Assembly (NCBI GenBank): GCA_900542625.1
Contig: UQOH01000001.1
Span: 1 to 64,000 of the forward strand
DNA length: 64,000 bases
Reading direction: 5' to 3'
From: an uncultured Fusobacterium sp.
GTDB taxonomy: Bacteria; Fusobacteriota; Fusobacteriia; Fusobacteriales; Fusobacteriaceae
Position numbers and translations under genes: made by a program. The notes below the pieces were generated by a model. It did not search any database, was not told where the DNA came from, and saw only the letters and a program-made list of their open reading frames with translations. Positions within the stretch are counted from its first letter, which is position 1, and every line of letters begins with the position of its first letter. Positions 25,217 to 33,301 of the stretch are shown here, in pieces.

Positions 25217-25954
25217 ATGAGAAATATAAAAATTTCATATTCATATGACGGCAGTGATTTTTATGGATTTCAAAGACAGCCGGATAAAAGAACTGTACAG
25301 GGAGAGATTGAAAAAGTTTTGAATATAATTTTAAAAACAGATATAACTCTTACAACAGCAGGACGTACTGACAGAGGAGTTCATGCAAGACTGCAGGTAT
25401 CGAATTTCTGTATAGATTCATCAGTTACTATTCCTGTTGAAAATCTGAAAAGAGCTATGAATAAACTTCTTCCGTCAGATATTAATATATATGATGCATG
25501 TGAAACAGACAAAGATTTTAATGCACGTTATATGCCTAAAATGAGAGCATATGAATATATAATTACATGGAAAAAAGATGTGTTTTCAAGAAGATACAAA
25601 ACATATATCTCAAAACCTGTTGACCCTGAAAAATTAAAAAATATTTTAAGTGTTCTGGTTGGAGAGCATGATTTTAATAATTTCAGAATAAAAGATGAAA
25701 ACAACAGAACGACAGTAAGAGAAATTTATAAAATAGATGTATATTACAAAAATGAAAAAGAGATAGGAATATATATAGAGGGAAGTGCTTTTTTAAAAAC
25801 TCAGGTAAGAATAATAGTAGGAACAGCTCTTGATGTATACTTTGGCAGAAAGTCAGCTGATTATCTTGAACTTCTTTTGAATGAGCCTCACAAAGGAAGA
25901 AAAATTGAAGTTGCAGAGCCCGGAGGGCTTTATCTTACAAAAGTTGAATATTAG
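25217..25954 (+). CDS. truA: tRNA pseudouridine synthase A
   Basis: TruA converts uridines 38-40 of the tRNA anticodon stem to pseudouridine. The 245-residue protein has the catalytic aspartate D52 in AGRTDRGVHA, the N-terminal SYDGSDFYGFQRQP, and ARYMPKMRAYEYII near residue 105. Length is typical (about 245-270). It starts after CAGGAG. The acetyltransferase at 25963 follows after 8 bases. Confidence 0.97.
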   Translation: MRNIKISYSYDGSDFYGFQRQPDKRTVQGEIEKVLNIILKTDITLTTAGRTDRGVHARLQVSNFCIDSSVTIPVENLKRAMNKLLPSDINIYDACETDKDFNARYMPKMRAYEYIITWKKDVFSRRYKTYISKPVDPEKLKNILSVLVGEHDFNNFRIKDENNRTTVREIYKIDVYYKNEKEIGIYIEGSAFLKTQVRIIVGTALDVYFGRKSADYLELLLNEPHKGRKIEVAEPGGLYLTKVEY

Positions 25955-25962
25955 GAGAAGTT

Positions 25963-26409
25963 ATGAAGATAGTACAAGTTTCAATAGAAGATGAAGAAAT
26001 AATGAATGGAATAGTAGAAATGGAAAAATCCACTTTTGGAAGATTCGGCGGTGTAAATCTGTGGATATTAAAACCTATTGTAAATTTTGGAAGAGTTTTT
26101 GCAGTGCTTGAAAAAGGAAAAGTAATAGGTGCAGCAGAGTTTATGGTGGCTTTTGACAGACCAGAAGTGTTTCTTTATGGCTTTTCTGTTATGGAAGAGT
26201 ATCGTGAGAAAGGCATAGGAACTAATCTTCTTGTTCATGGTGAAAATTATTTTAAACAATTTGGAATAAAAGTTGTTTCTCTTACAGTTGACCCTAAAAA
26301 TGAAAAAGCAATAACTTTGTATAAAAATCTTGATTACTATATAGATACTTTGAAAATTGATGAATACGAACCTGGAGTGGACAGATATATAATGAAAAAG
26401 AATTTATAA
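25963..26409 (+). CDS. GNAT-family N-acetyltransferase
   Basis: A 148-residue acetyl-CoA-dependent acyltransferase. The family's motif A is visible as LYGFSVMEEYREKGIGTNLLV (about 67-87; acetyl-CoA loop REKGIGT), with motif B VSLTVDPKNEKAITLYKNLDY after it. The substrate cannot be inferred. It follows truA in a short operon that ends at the hairpin at 26420. Confidence 0.88.
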   Translation: MKIVQVSIEDEEIMNGIVEMEKSTFGRFGGVNLWILKPIVNFGRVFAVLEKGKVIGAAEFMVAFDRPEVFLYGFSVMEEYREKGIGTNLLVHGENYFKQFGIKVVSLTVDPKNEKAITLYKNLDYYIDTLKIDEYEPGVDRYIMKKNL

Positions 26410-26419
26410 TAATTATTAT

Positions 26420-26445
26420 AAAAAAGTAATACTTTACTTTTTTTG
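26420..26445 (+). terminator. Terminator of truA-acetyltransferase operon
   Basis: AAAAAAGTAA / TTACTTTTTTT, 4-base loop. Low-GC stem but with a long U run. Confidence 0.6.
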
Positions 26446-26479
26446 TATTTTATTATATAATAAATTATAATCATTACAA
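26443..26479 (+). promoter_or_regulatory. Promoter and Per box of the perR-SOR operon
   Basis: TTGTAT (26443-26448), 17-base spacer, TATAAT (26466-26471). Overlapping the -10 box, TTATAATCATTACAA (26465-26479) fits the 7-1-7 Per box of Gram-positive PerR, with one mismatch between the arms. Binding there would block the promoter, so the operon is probably autorepressed and peroxide-induced. Confidence 0.75.
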
Positions 26480-26511
26480 AATTGATAGAATCACGGAAGG
26501 GGGAAAAGAAG

Positions 26512-26934
26512 ATGTCGCATCATATTGAGAACATAGGAGATTATCTTAAAGAACATGGAATAAAGCCATCTTACCAGAGATTGAAAATATATGAATTTCT
26601 TTTGGAAAACAGAATACACCCTACAGTTGATACTATTTACAAAGCTTTGAATAAAGATATACCGACACTTTCCAAAACAACAGTGTATAACACACTTAAT
26701 CTGTTTTTAGAAAAAAATATTGTAAATATATTGGTTATTGAAGAGAATGAAACAAGATACGATGCATATCTTGACCTGCACGGGCATTTTAAATGTGAAA
26801 AATGCGGAAATATTTATGATATTAAGATAGATAGTGAAAAGCTTGATTTAAGTGATTTAGAAGGGTTTGATATAAAAGAAAAACATATATATTTTAAAGG
26901 CGTATGTAAACATTGCTGTGAAAACAAACAATAA
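26512..26934 (+). CDS. perR: PerR-type peroxide-sensing repressor (Fur family)
   Basis: A 140-residue Fur-family metalloregulator. The metal-site residues of B. subtilis PerR appear at almost the same numbers: H36, D84, H90, H92 and D103; the two aspartates favour PerR over Fur. The structural zinc cysteines are C95, C98, C132 and C135. The winged helix is residues 15-75 (TTVYNTLNLFLEK recognition region). The ATG at 26512 follows GGGGGAAAAGAAG; a TTG at 26482 lies in the promoter-proximal leader and is rejected. It precedes superoxide reductase, an apt target. Confidence 0.9.
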   Translation: MSHHIENIGDYLKEHGIKPSYQRLKIYEFLLENRIHPTVDTIYKALNKDIPTLSKTTVYNTLNLFLEKNIVNILVIEENETRYDAYLDLHGHFKCEKCGNIYDIKIDSEKLDLSDLEGFDIKEKHIYFKGVCKHCCENKQ

Positions 26935-26984
26935 GAAATTAACTCTCAGAATACAAGTGAGGGATAACAATAAGGAGGAATAAG

Positions 26985-27374
26985 ATGGAAAAATTTGATG
27001 TTTTTAAATCAGAATGCGGAATGGTGGCAGAAGTTATTTACAAAGATGCTAAACAGTGTGATTGTGCTGCTGCAGGAGCAAAAATTGAAAAACTAGAAGA
27101 GCGTACAGAAGATGCTGCAAGAGAAAAACATGTTCCTTTCATTGAAGAAAAAGAAAATGGATATTTAGTAAAAGTTGGAAAAGAAACAGCTCATCCAATG
27201 TTAGAAAACCATTACATTACTATGATAGAAATTTTAGTAGACGGAGATAAACTTTACAGAAAATATTTAAAAGCAGGAGATGCTCCAGAGGCTTTCTTTG
27301 AAGTTCCAAAAGGTGAATCAGTAAAAGCAAGAGAATACTGCAACCTTCATGGATTATGGGCAAGCACAAAATAG
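26985..27374 (+). CDS. Superoxide reductase with degenerate desulforedoxin domain
   Basis: Reduces superoxide to hydrogen peroxide without making oxygen, a common anaerobe defence. Of 129 residues, the C-terminal domain keeps the full Fe(His4)Cys site: H49, H70, H76, C119 and H122, with E47-K48 in the EKHVP loop. The N-terminal 35 residues resemble a desulforedoxin domain (EVYKCELCG in classic desulfoferrodoxins), but here only C11, C25 and C27 remain in altered spacing, so the usual Fe(Cys4) centre is unlikely. It is co-transcribed with perR and followed by a strong terminator. Confidence 0.93.
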   Translation: MEKFDVFKSECGMVAEVIYKDAKQCDCAAAGAKIEKLEERTEDAAREKHVPFIEEKENGYLVKVGKETAHPMLENHYITMIEILVDGDKLYRKYLKAGDAPEAFFEVPKGESVKAREYCNLHGLWASTK

Positions 27375-27391
27375 TATAATTAATAAAATGT

Positions 27392-27419
27392 AAAGAGAGG
27401 CAAGAGCCTCTCTTTTATT
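27392..27419. terminator. Bidirectional terminator after superoxide reductase
   Basis: Perfect 10-base-pair stem AAAGAGAGGC / GCCTCTCTTT, AAGA loop (27392-27415), then TATTTT. It overlaps the end of the convergent gene at 27415. Confidence 0.9.
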
Positions 27420-28002
27420 TTGTTGTATTTATAATATCATTCATTTTCTGATAATCAGCATTTTCTGTGTGAGCAGTTTTCCCGAAAACAGCATTGAAAA
27501 TAGTATATGCTGCAAGTGCAGATCCAAGTTCAGAAGGATGCTTATCATCCGTAAAATACAGATTTTTATCAGGGAACTTATCCAAAAACTTCCACCATAC
27601 TTCCCCTGCAGGAGCAACTTTTATATTAAATTTTTTACCTGCATCAATATATCCTGAAGTCATATATTCCTGTTTTTCTCTTTCACTTTTTAAAGTCCAT
27701 GTCATATATAAAACAGGAACAGCCTTTGTTTCATCAATATATTTTTTTAATTTTGCAACAGATTCAAAAAGAATGTCCCTGTCAAATCCAGACTGGCTGT
27801 GCTGGAGAATAATATAGTCATAATTTCCAAAAAGAATATTAAATCTTGTCTGATGTTCTTCGCAATGATAATCAAGTCCTTTATATGCTCTTGCCAGCAT
27901 AGTAACTTCTGTTTCTATACTGTTTTCTTCACAGATTTTTTTGAAAATATATGGCAGATCATTAAAGTATGTGTGACTGTTTCCGATAAATAAAATTCTC
28001 AT
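27415..28002 (-). CDS. SGNH/GDSL-like hydrolase-fold protein
   Basis: A 195-residue protein beginning MRILFIGNSHTYFNDLP; the GNSHT block resembles block I of SGNH hydrolases, with Ser as nucleophile. A late DDKHPSELGSALAAY matches block V (D-x2-H). No signal peptide is present, so it is likely cytoplasmic. The family includes esterases and carbohydrate deacetylases, and the substrate is unknown. The start at 28002 follows GGAGGAAATC. Confidence 0.75.
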   Translation of the reverse strand: MRILFIGNSHTYFNDLPYIFKKICEENSIETEVTMLARAYKGLDYHCEEHQTRFNILFGNYDYIILQHSQSGFDRDILFESVAKLKKYIDETKAVPVLYMTWTLKSEREKQEYMTSGYIDAGKKFNIKVAPAGEVWWKFLDKFPDKNLYFTDDKHPSELGSALAAYTIFNAVFGKTAHTENADYQKMNDIINTTK

Positions 28003-28148
28003 GATTTCCTCCAAAAACCTTTTTTATAATTTTACCACATTCGTGTTTTTTTCACCAATTTAATTTGAAAAAAATATAGTTTGCATAAAAAACGTAAAAT
28101 GATTATAATTTAAATGGTTATATCAAATTTTAAACAGAGGTAGATAAA

Positions 28149-29066
28149 ATGGAAATGGCGTCATTACAGATACAAATATTTTTACTCCTTGTAGTAGGAT
28201 ACTGGCTTGCTAAAAAAGGATATTTTAATAAAGAAACCCGAAAACAGGTAACAGATATAGTTCTTACAGTAGTTCTTCCCTGTGCAATAATAAAATCATT
28301 TCAGCTTAAACTTACTTACGAACTAATGATTTCCGCTGTTATGGTTTTAATTGTCTGTGTGGGAATACAGATAATGTATGGTTTCATAAATCTGTTTTTG
28401 TGGAACAGATTAGAGATAAACAAAAAAATATGCTGTAAATATGGGACTATGGTTCCTAACGGCTCATATATGGGAATGCCTATAGTTGAAAGTATTTACG
28501 GTTCAACAGGGCTTTTATATGCTTCAATATTTCTTATTCCTCAGAGAATTTTTATGTGGTCAACAGGAATTTCTCTTTTTGCGGGAAAAAATGAAAAGAA
28601 TATTGCAAAGAAAGTTTTAACACATCCGTGTATTGTTTCTATATATATTGGAGTAATTCTTATGCTTCTTGGATATGTTGGGATTGAACCTCCCAAACCT
28701 ATAAACAAAACAATAGCAGCTATCGGACAGTGCAACACAGCATTAAGTATGTTTGTAATCGGCGGAATTTTAAGTGAAGTAAATCCCAAAGAGATATTTG
28801 ATAAAATTGCAATAATTTTTGCATTATGCAGACTTGTAGTTCTGCCTATGATAGTTCTTGTCATAGTAAGATATATTATCCCTATGGATACTCTTGCAGG
28901 AAATGTCTGTATTGTGCTTACAGGAATGCCTGCAGCAAGTGCAACAGCAATGCTTGCACAAAAATATAATGTTGATCCCGGGTTTGCCTCAAAGATAATA
29001 TTTGTGTCAACAGTATTTTCTCTTGTGACACTTCCATTGATAACTATACTTTTAGAATATATTTAA
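28149..29066 (+). CDS. AEC-family permease (second copy)
   Basis: A 305-residue membrane protein of the auxin efflux carrier family, paralogous to that at 4927. They share PQRI.MWS.GIS, HPCI...YIG and GMPA.S.TA.LA.KYN landmarks. About ten hydrophobic segments. It stands alone before a promoter at 29098, upstream of a transporter and two amidohydrolases; organic acid transport is likely but the substrate is unknown. Confidence 0.8.
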   Translation: MEMASLQIQIFLLLVVGYWLAKKGYFNKETRKQVTDIVLTVVLPCAIIKSFQLKLTYELMISAVMVLIVCVGIQIMYGFINLFLWNRLEINKKICCKYGTMVPNGSYMGMPIVESIYGSTGLLYASIFLIPQRIFMWSTGISLFAGKNEKNIAKKVLTHPCIVSIYIGVILMLLGYVGIEPPKPINKTIAAIGQCNTALSMFVIGGILSEVNPKEIFDKIAIIFALCRLVVLPMIVLVIVRYIIPMDTLAGNVCIVLTGMPAASATAMLAQKYNVDPGFASKIIFVSTVFSLVTLPLITILLEYI

Positions 29067-29097
29067 AAATAAATATGAGAGAAAAATTAAAAAAATT

Positions 29098-29126
29098 TTG
29101 ACTATTAAAGCTTATTGGAGTATCAT
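29098..29126 (+). promoter_or_regulatory. Promoter of the transporter-amidohydrolase operon
   Basis: TTGACT at 29098-29103, 17-base spacer, TATCAT at 29121-29126, preceded by GGAG. Confidence 0.7.
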
Positions 29127-29185
29127 CTAGTATAACAATTTTTTAAATACTTTGTACTTAAAAATTATACACAGGGGGGATGAAT

Positions 29186-30367
29186 ATGAACTTGACAGTA
29201 GCGTTTTTGGTAGTTTTGATAGTTTTAACAATCGGAGAAATTGTTTCAATGAAAACTAAGGCTTTTATTCCATCAGTTTTCGTATCAGCAGTAATATTTT
29301 TATTAGGATTCTGGACTTTTTTCCCGGAAAATATAGTTGACCTTGCAGGATTTACAGCACCTGTTGTAACACTTTCTATGCTTACTCTTGTTGGGCATAT
29401 GGGAACTATGCTTAGTTTTAAAGAGATGGTAAGCCAATGGAAAACAATAGTGGTGGCTCTTGGAGGAATTGTAGGAATATGTCTTGGAACTTTAACAGTA
29501 GGAAATCTTGTTTTCGGCTGGGATATAGCAGTAATAACTACACCGCCTTTAACAGGAGGACTTGTAGCAGCAATTATCATGTCAGAGGCAGCAAAAGCAA
29601 AAGGGCTTGAGGCATTTGCTGTTCTTGCAATCATTGTTTATGTAATGCAGGGATTTGCAGGATATCCTCTTACATCAATTATGCTGAAAAAAGAGGGACA
29701 AAGACTTCTTAATAAATACAGAACATCATCAAAAGAGGAATTAGGAATAACTCAGGATGAAACAAAAGAGGAAGTAAGCAGATTCAGAATATTTCCTCCA
29801 ATGGATAAAAAATATCAGACAACATACATGCTTTATACAAAACTTGGAGTATTAATGGTAATAGCACATTATGTTGATGCTTTTACAGGAGGAGCAGCTT
29901 CAAAATATGTTGTTATGCTTGTTCTGGGAGTTATAGCAGCTGAAACAGGATTTATTGAAAGACAGCCTCTTACTCTTGCAAACAGTTTTGGATTTTTCAT
30001 GACAGCCCTTATGGCATTTATTTTTGCAAGTCTTTCAAAAGCTACTCCTGCAATGCTTGCGGATTTGATAATCCCTCTTCTTGGAATTATAGTTTTTGGA
30101 GTTATAGGAATGGCAATAGTTTCTATTGGAATAGGAAAAGCTTTGGGATATACAAAAGAGATGGCGTTTTCTGTTGCACTTACAGCTCTTTACGGATTCC
30201 CGCCTAACTATATTCTTACTCACGAGGCTGTAACAGCTTTAACAGAAGATGAGGAAGAGCGTAAATATTTAATGGGAGAAATGCTTCCTAAGATGCTTAT
30301 AGGAGGATTTACAACAGTAACAATAGTTTCTGTAATTATTGCAGGAATTTTTGTAAACTTATTATAA
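29186..30367 (+). CDS. Multi-TM transporter, family not assigned
   Basis: A 393-residue polytopic membrane protein with about ten to eleven hydrophobic segments. A glycine-rich hairpin, TPPLTGGLVAAIIMSEAAKA (about 115-134), and a second late element ALYGFPPNYILTHEAV suggest an inverted-repeat secondary transporter; there is some resemblance to glutamate/ion symporter-type folds, but I cannot assign a family. The ATG at 29186 is better spaced from the GGGGGG site than the ATG at 29180. It heads an operon with two M20 amidohydrolases, so it may import an N-acylated or amide-linked substrate for them (inference). Confidence 0.6.
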   Translation: MNLTVAFLVVLIVLTIGEIVSMKTKAFIPSVFVSAVIFLLGFWTFFPENIVDLAGFTAPVVTLSMLTLVGHMGTMLSFKEMVSQWKTIVVALGGIVGICLGTLTVGNLVFGWDIAVITTPPLTGGLVAAIIMSEAAKAKGLEAFAVLAIIVYVMQGFAGYPLTSIMLKKEGQRLLNKYRTSSKEELGITQDETKEEVSRFRIFPPMDKKYQTTYMLYTKLGVLMVIAHYVDAFTGGAASKYVVMLVLGVIAAETGFIERQPLTLANSFGFFMTALMAFIFASLSKATPAMLADLIIPLLGIIVFGVIGMAIVSIGIGKALGYTKEMAFSVALTALYGFPPNYILTHEAVTALTEDEEERKYLMGEMLPKMLIGGFTTVTIVSVIIAGIFVNLL

Positions 30368-30388
30368 GGCATAGGAGAGAGGGAAAAA

Positions 30389-31546
30389 ATGGATATAAAA
30401 TTACTTGGAGAAAAATATAAAGACTATATGGTTGAGCTTAGAAGATATTTTCATGAAAATCCTGAGCCAAGCAAAGAGGAATATAATACATCTGAAAAAA
30501 TAAAAGAAGAACTGGATAAAATGGGAATACCTTATGTTTCAATAGCAGGAACAGGAGTTATAGGAACAATAAAAGGGGATAAGCCCGGAAAAACAGTTGC
30601 TCTTAGAGCAGATATGGATGCACTGCAGGTAAAAGAATGTACAGGTTTTTCTTTTGCATCTAAAAAAGAGGGACTTATGCATGCGTGCGGACATGACGGG
30701 CATATGGCATCACTTCTTGGAGCAGCAAAAATTTTAAATGAAATAAAAAATGAAATAAACGGGACTGTAAAACTTTTCTTTCAGCCTGCAGAAGAAACAG
30801 CTACAGGTGCAAGAAAAATGATAGAAGAGGGAGCTTTGGAAGGTGTAGACGGAGTATTTGGAATACACATCTGGGCAGATGTTGAACTTGGAAAAATTTC
30901 AGTTGAAGCAGGACCAAGAATGGCATCAACAGACCTTTTCAGAATAAATGTTACAGGAAAAGGAGGGCACGGCTCTCTTCCACATCAGGGAGTAGATGCA
31001 GTTGTTGCAGCATCAGCAATAGTATTAAACTTACAGTCAATAGTAAGCAGAGAGGTATCTCCTCTTGAAACAGCAGTTGTCAGTGTGGGACAGATTAAAT
31101 CAGGAAGCAGATTTAATGTTATAGCTCCTGATGCTTTTATGGACGGAACAACAAGAGCTTTTAATCCTGAAGTAAGAGGGAAATTCCATGAAATGATAGA
31201 CAGAATAGCTAAAAATACTGCTGCTGCATACAGAGCAGAGGCAGAAACAGAGTATGAATATTTAGTGCCTGTAACAATAAATGATGAGGCATGTTCAAAA
31301 ATAGCAGAAGAGGCAGTAATAAAAACTTTTGGAGAAAATGCACTTACAAAATTTCCTAAAATTACAGGAAGTGAAGATTTTTCATATTTCAGTGAGCAGA
31401 GAGAGGGAGTTCTTTGTTTTGTAGGAACAGGAACAGCTGATTATTATCCTCATCATCATCCAAAGTTTTCTGTCAGTGAGGATTCACTTCCAATAGCAGC
31501 ATCTATGTATGCAGCTTATGCAGTAAACTATTTAAAAAACAGATAA
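30389..31546 (+). CDS. M20 family amidohydrolase/aminoacylase, copy 1
   Basis: A 385-residue metal-dependent hydrolase of the M20D group, which removes acyl groups from N-acyl amino acids and similar amides. Metal-site blocks are visible: MHACGHDGHMA (about 97-107), with Cys as a ligand as usual in this group, QPAEETATGARKMIEEG (about 131-147), the HIWADVELG His, and the late HHHPKF. The dimerisation domain holds GKGGHGSLPHQGVD. It follows the transporter by 21 bases. Copy 2 lies next to it. Confidence 0.9.
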   Translation: MDIKLLGEKYKDYMVELRRYFHENPEPSKEEYNTSEKIKEELDKMGIPYVSIAGTGVIGTIKGDKPGKTVALRADMDALQVKECTGFSFASKKEGLMHACGHDGHMASLLGAAKILNEIKNEINGTVKLFFQPAEETATGARKMIEEGALEGVDGVFGIHIWADVELGKISVEAGPRMASTDLFRINVTGKGGHGSLPHQGVDAVVAASAIVLNLQSIVSREVSPLETAVVSVGQIKSGSRFNVIAPDAFMDGTTRAFNPEVRGKFHEMIDRIAKNTAAAYRAEAETEYEYLVPVTINDEACSKIAEEAVIKTFGENALTKFPKITGSEDFSYFSEQREGVLCFVGTGTADYYPHHHPKFSVSEDSLPIAASMYAAYAVNYLKNR

Positions 31547-31561
31547 AAATTTGGAGGTAAA

Positions 31562-32728
31562 ATGATAAAAGAACTTGCCGGGAAATATAAAGAATATGTA
31601 ATTAATTTAAGAAATGAACTTCATATGAATCCAGGGCTTAGCTGGGAAGAATATGGAGCATCAGAAATAATAAAAAGAGAGCTTAAATCAATGGGACTTC
31701 CTTATAAAGAAATGGCAAAAACAGGTGTTGTTGTTGATATAAAAGGAAACCAAGAGGGAAAATGTGTTCTGCTTAGGGCAGATATGGATGCTCTTCCTGT
31801 AACAGAATGTACAACAGTAGCTTATAAATCAAAAGTTGAGGGAGTAATGCATGCATGCGGACATGACGGTCATGTGGCTCAGCTTTTAGGTGCTGTAAAA
31901 ATATTAAATGAATGCAGAGATATGATAAAAGGAACAGTAAGATGTATATTCCAGCCAGCAGAGGAGATTGGGCAGGGAGCAGATAAGATGATAGAAGAGG
32001 GAGTTCTTGAAGGGATAGACGGAGCTTTTGCAATTCATCTTTGGTCAGGTATTCCTGTTGGAAAAATATCTGCTGAACCCGGACCAAGAATGGCATCAGC
32101 TGATAATTTCCAGATAAAAATAATAGGAAAGGGAGGACATGGTTCTCTTCCTCAGCAGTGTGTTGACCCTGTTGTTACAGCATCAGCTTTTGTAATGAAT
32201 CTTCAATCAATAGTAAGCAGAGAGACAAATCCAAATGAATCTCTTGTAATCACAGTCGGAAAAATCCATACAGGAACAACAGCAAATGTTATTCCGGGAT
32301 ATGCTGTAATAGAGGGAACAGCAAGATGTTTTAATACAGAATTAAGAAAAGAAATTCCTAAGATGATAGAAAGAATTTTAAAAGGGACTACAGATATATA
32401 TAGAGCAGAGTATGAAATGGATTATAAATTTTATCCTGCACCGGTAATTAATGATGCTGAATGTGCAAAACTTGCCCGTGAAACAGCAGCTAAGCTTTAT
32501 GGGGAAGATTCTTTATATTCTTTAGAAAAATTAACAACAGCAGAAGATTTTTCTGCATACTCAACAAGAGTTCCAAGTGTTCTTGCTTTTGTGGGAGTAA
32601 GAAATGAAAAGAAAGAATGTGTATATCCTCATCACCATGCAAAATTTAATATGGACGAAGACGGATTTGAAGTGAGTACAGCTTTATATGCACAATATGC
32701 GGTTGACTTTTTAAACGTTGAAAAATAA
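31562..32728 (+). CDS. M20 family amidohydrolase/aminoacylase, copy 2
   Basis: A 388-residue paralogue of the preceding enzyme with the same blocks: MHACGHDGHVA, QPAEEIGQGADKMIEEG, AIHLWSG, GKGGHGSLPQQCVD and a C-terminal PHHHAKF. It starts after GGAGGT, 15 bases downstream. The clear divergence in the substrate region (for example TTAEDFSAY against TGSEDFSYF) suggests two related substrates rather than a recent copy. Confidence 0.9.
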   Translation: MIKELAGKYKEYVINLRNELHMNPGLSWEEYGASEIIKRELKSMGLPYKEMAKTGVVVDIKGNQEGKCVLLRADMDALPVTECTTVAYKSKVEGVMHACGHDGHVAQLLGAVKILNECRDMIKGTVRCIFQPAEEIGQGADKMIEEGVLEGIDGAFAIHLWSGIPVGKISAEPGPRMASADNFQIKIIGKGGHGSLPQQCVDPVVTASAFVMNLQSIVSRETNPNESLVITVGKIHTGTTANVIPGYAVIEGTARCFNTELRKEIPKMIERILKGTTDIYRAEYEMDYKFYPAPVINDAECAKLARETAAKLYGEDSLYSLEKLTTAEDFSAYSTRVPSVLAFVGVRNEKKECVYPHHHAKFNMDEDGFEVSTALYAQYAVDFLNVEK

Positions 32729-32750
32729 GAGCAAAAAAATTAATTATCCT

Positions 32751-32780
32751 TTGACAATAAAGAAAAGATATGTTAAAATA
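32751..32780 (+). promoter_or_regulatory. Promoter of rplS
   Basis: TTGACA at 32751-32756, 18-base spacer, TAAAAT at 32775-32780. The following leader of about 70 bases has an inverted AGATATTC...GAATATCT-like pair (near 32799-32841) that may fold. Confidence 0.65.
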
Positions 32781-32854
32781 ACTAGGCTTATATAAATAGA
32801 TATTCCTCTTTAATTTAAAAGGAATATTAAATGAATATCTAACAGGAGGAAACA

Positions 32855-33205
32855 ATGAAAGAAAGATTAATCGCATTAATTGAAAAAGACTACCTAAGAA
32901 CTGACATACCTCAATTCAAAGCTGGGGATACAGTTGCAGTTTACTACAAAGTAGTTGAAGGAAACAAAGAAAGAGTTCAACTTTTCCAAGGAACAGTAAT
33001 CAGAGTAAGTGGTTCTGGAATCGCAAAAGCATTCACAGTTAGAAAAGTTGTTGACGGAATAGGTGTTGAAAGAATCATCCCTATGAACTCTCCAATGGTT
33101 GACAGAATTGAAGTGCTTAAAGTAGGAAAAGTAAGAAGAAGCAAACTTTACTACCTAAGAGGATTATCTGGTAAACAAGCTAGAATCAAAGAACTTAGAA
33201 AATAG
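32855..33205 (+). CDS. rplS: 50S ribosomal protein L19
   Basis: A 116-residue ribosomal protein at the 30S-50S interface. Family segments: PQFKAGDTVAVYYKVVEGNK, FQGTVIRVSGSG, FTVRKVVDGIGVERI and KVGKVRRSKLYYLRGLSGKQ. Length is normal for L19. It has its own promoter, a strong AGGAGG site and a terminator, and its codon use is more optimised than that of its neighbours. Confidence 0.98.
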   Translation: MKERLIALIEKDYLRTDIPQFKAGDTVAVYYKVVEGNKERVQLFQGTVIRVSGSGIAKAFTVRKVVDGIGVERIIPMNSPMVDRIEVLKVGKVRRSKLYYLRGLSGKQARIKELRK

Positions 33206-33209
33206 TTCC

Positions 33210-33243
33210 AAAAAGCTAAGGGTATATACCTTTAGCTTTTTTT
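33210..33243 (+). terminator. Terminator of rplS
   Basis: AAAAAGCTAA with its complement TTTAGCTTTTT around a GGGTATATACC core, ending in a run of U. Confidence 0.88.
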
Positions 33244-33301
33244 CATTTTTTGTGATAAAATACTCATGTGAAAATAAAATTAAACAGAGAGGAATATAAA
33301 A

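Noticed and set aside
32781..32854. rplS leader considered as a known L19 autoregulatory RNA
   Set aside because: There is an AT-rich inverted pair, but I could not match it to a described ribosomal leader motif.
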